A stretch of DNA of 21,212 bases, from NCBI GenBank assembly GCA_002403855.1, contig DHIO01000039.1, forward strand, positions 72,917 to 94,128, in the 5' to 3' direction. The notes beneath the pieces were generated by a model. The model saw nothing but the letters and a program-made list of their open reading frames with translations, did no database searches and had not been told where the DNA came from. Each line of letters opens with the position of its first letter. Position 1 is the stretch's first letter. The translations under genes and the position numbers were made by a program. Shown here in pieces: positions 21,212-21,212 of this stretch. The DNA comes from Acidimicrobiia bacterium UBA4744. GTDB lineage: Bacteria; Actinomycetota; Acidimicrobiia; Spongiisociales; UBA4744.

Positions 21212-21212
21212 C

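Overview
The window is GC-rich, densely coded chromosomal DNA, and its content suggests an actinobacterium, perhaps of the Acidimicrobiia or a related uncultured lineage. The clues are a long B12-dependent ribonucleotide reductase (NrdJ), an MshA-like glycosyltransferase, an RsiG/AmfC-like anti-sigma protein, a YtrA-type GntR regulator, frequent GTG/TTG starts and starts without a clear ribosome binding site. The taxonomy is inference. No transposase, integrase, phage gene, CRISPR array, tRNA or rRNA is visible.

Layout. 1-1442: the 3' part of a multiheme cytochrome c with seven visible CXXCH motifs, then a monoheme cytochrome c lipoprotein. 1444-4845 (minus): nrdJ. Its upstream region carries a well-formed pair of NrdR boxes, a promoter and a 14-bp palindrome. 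5171-6961: a SAM methyltransferase converging on an atypical SDR across a shared hairpin. 7047-9298: tdh-kbl, the two-step threonine-to-glycine pathway. 9320-10624: a six-helix potassium channel divergent from a small secreted protein. 10626-12402 (minus): asnA followed by a DUF3786 gene. 12551-14430: a YqiJ-like NfeD/OB-fold membrane protein and its flotillin partner. 14507-15996: a GntR repressor divergent from a MoaD-like domain fused to a multi-pass membrane domain. 16042-20758: a tight five-gene run of M23 endopeptidase, RsiG-like protein, asparaginase, FemAB/GNAT-like protein and MshA-like glycosyltransferase. 20759-21097: a less GC-rich non-coding stretch with a DnaA-box cluster, a promoter and a structured RNA candidate. 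The last bases hold the C-terminus of an unidentified minus-strand protein.

The most interesting items are these. (1) The RsiG-like protein carries both c-di-GMP signature motifs, one with His in place of Gln, and sits in an operon with a peptidoglycan hydrolase. (2) In the MoaD fusion the Gly-Gly that should be a free C-terminus continues straight into a membrane domain resembling a degenerate CdsA. (3) The DnaA-box cluster lies beside an apparently convergent small RNA and could be a replication origin or a DnaA-titrating site. (4) The paired NrdR operators upstream of nrdJ have centres 32 bp apart.
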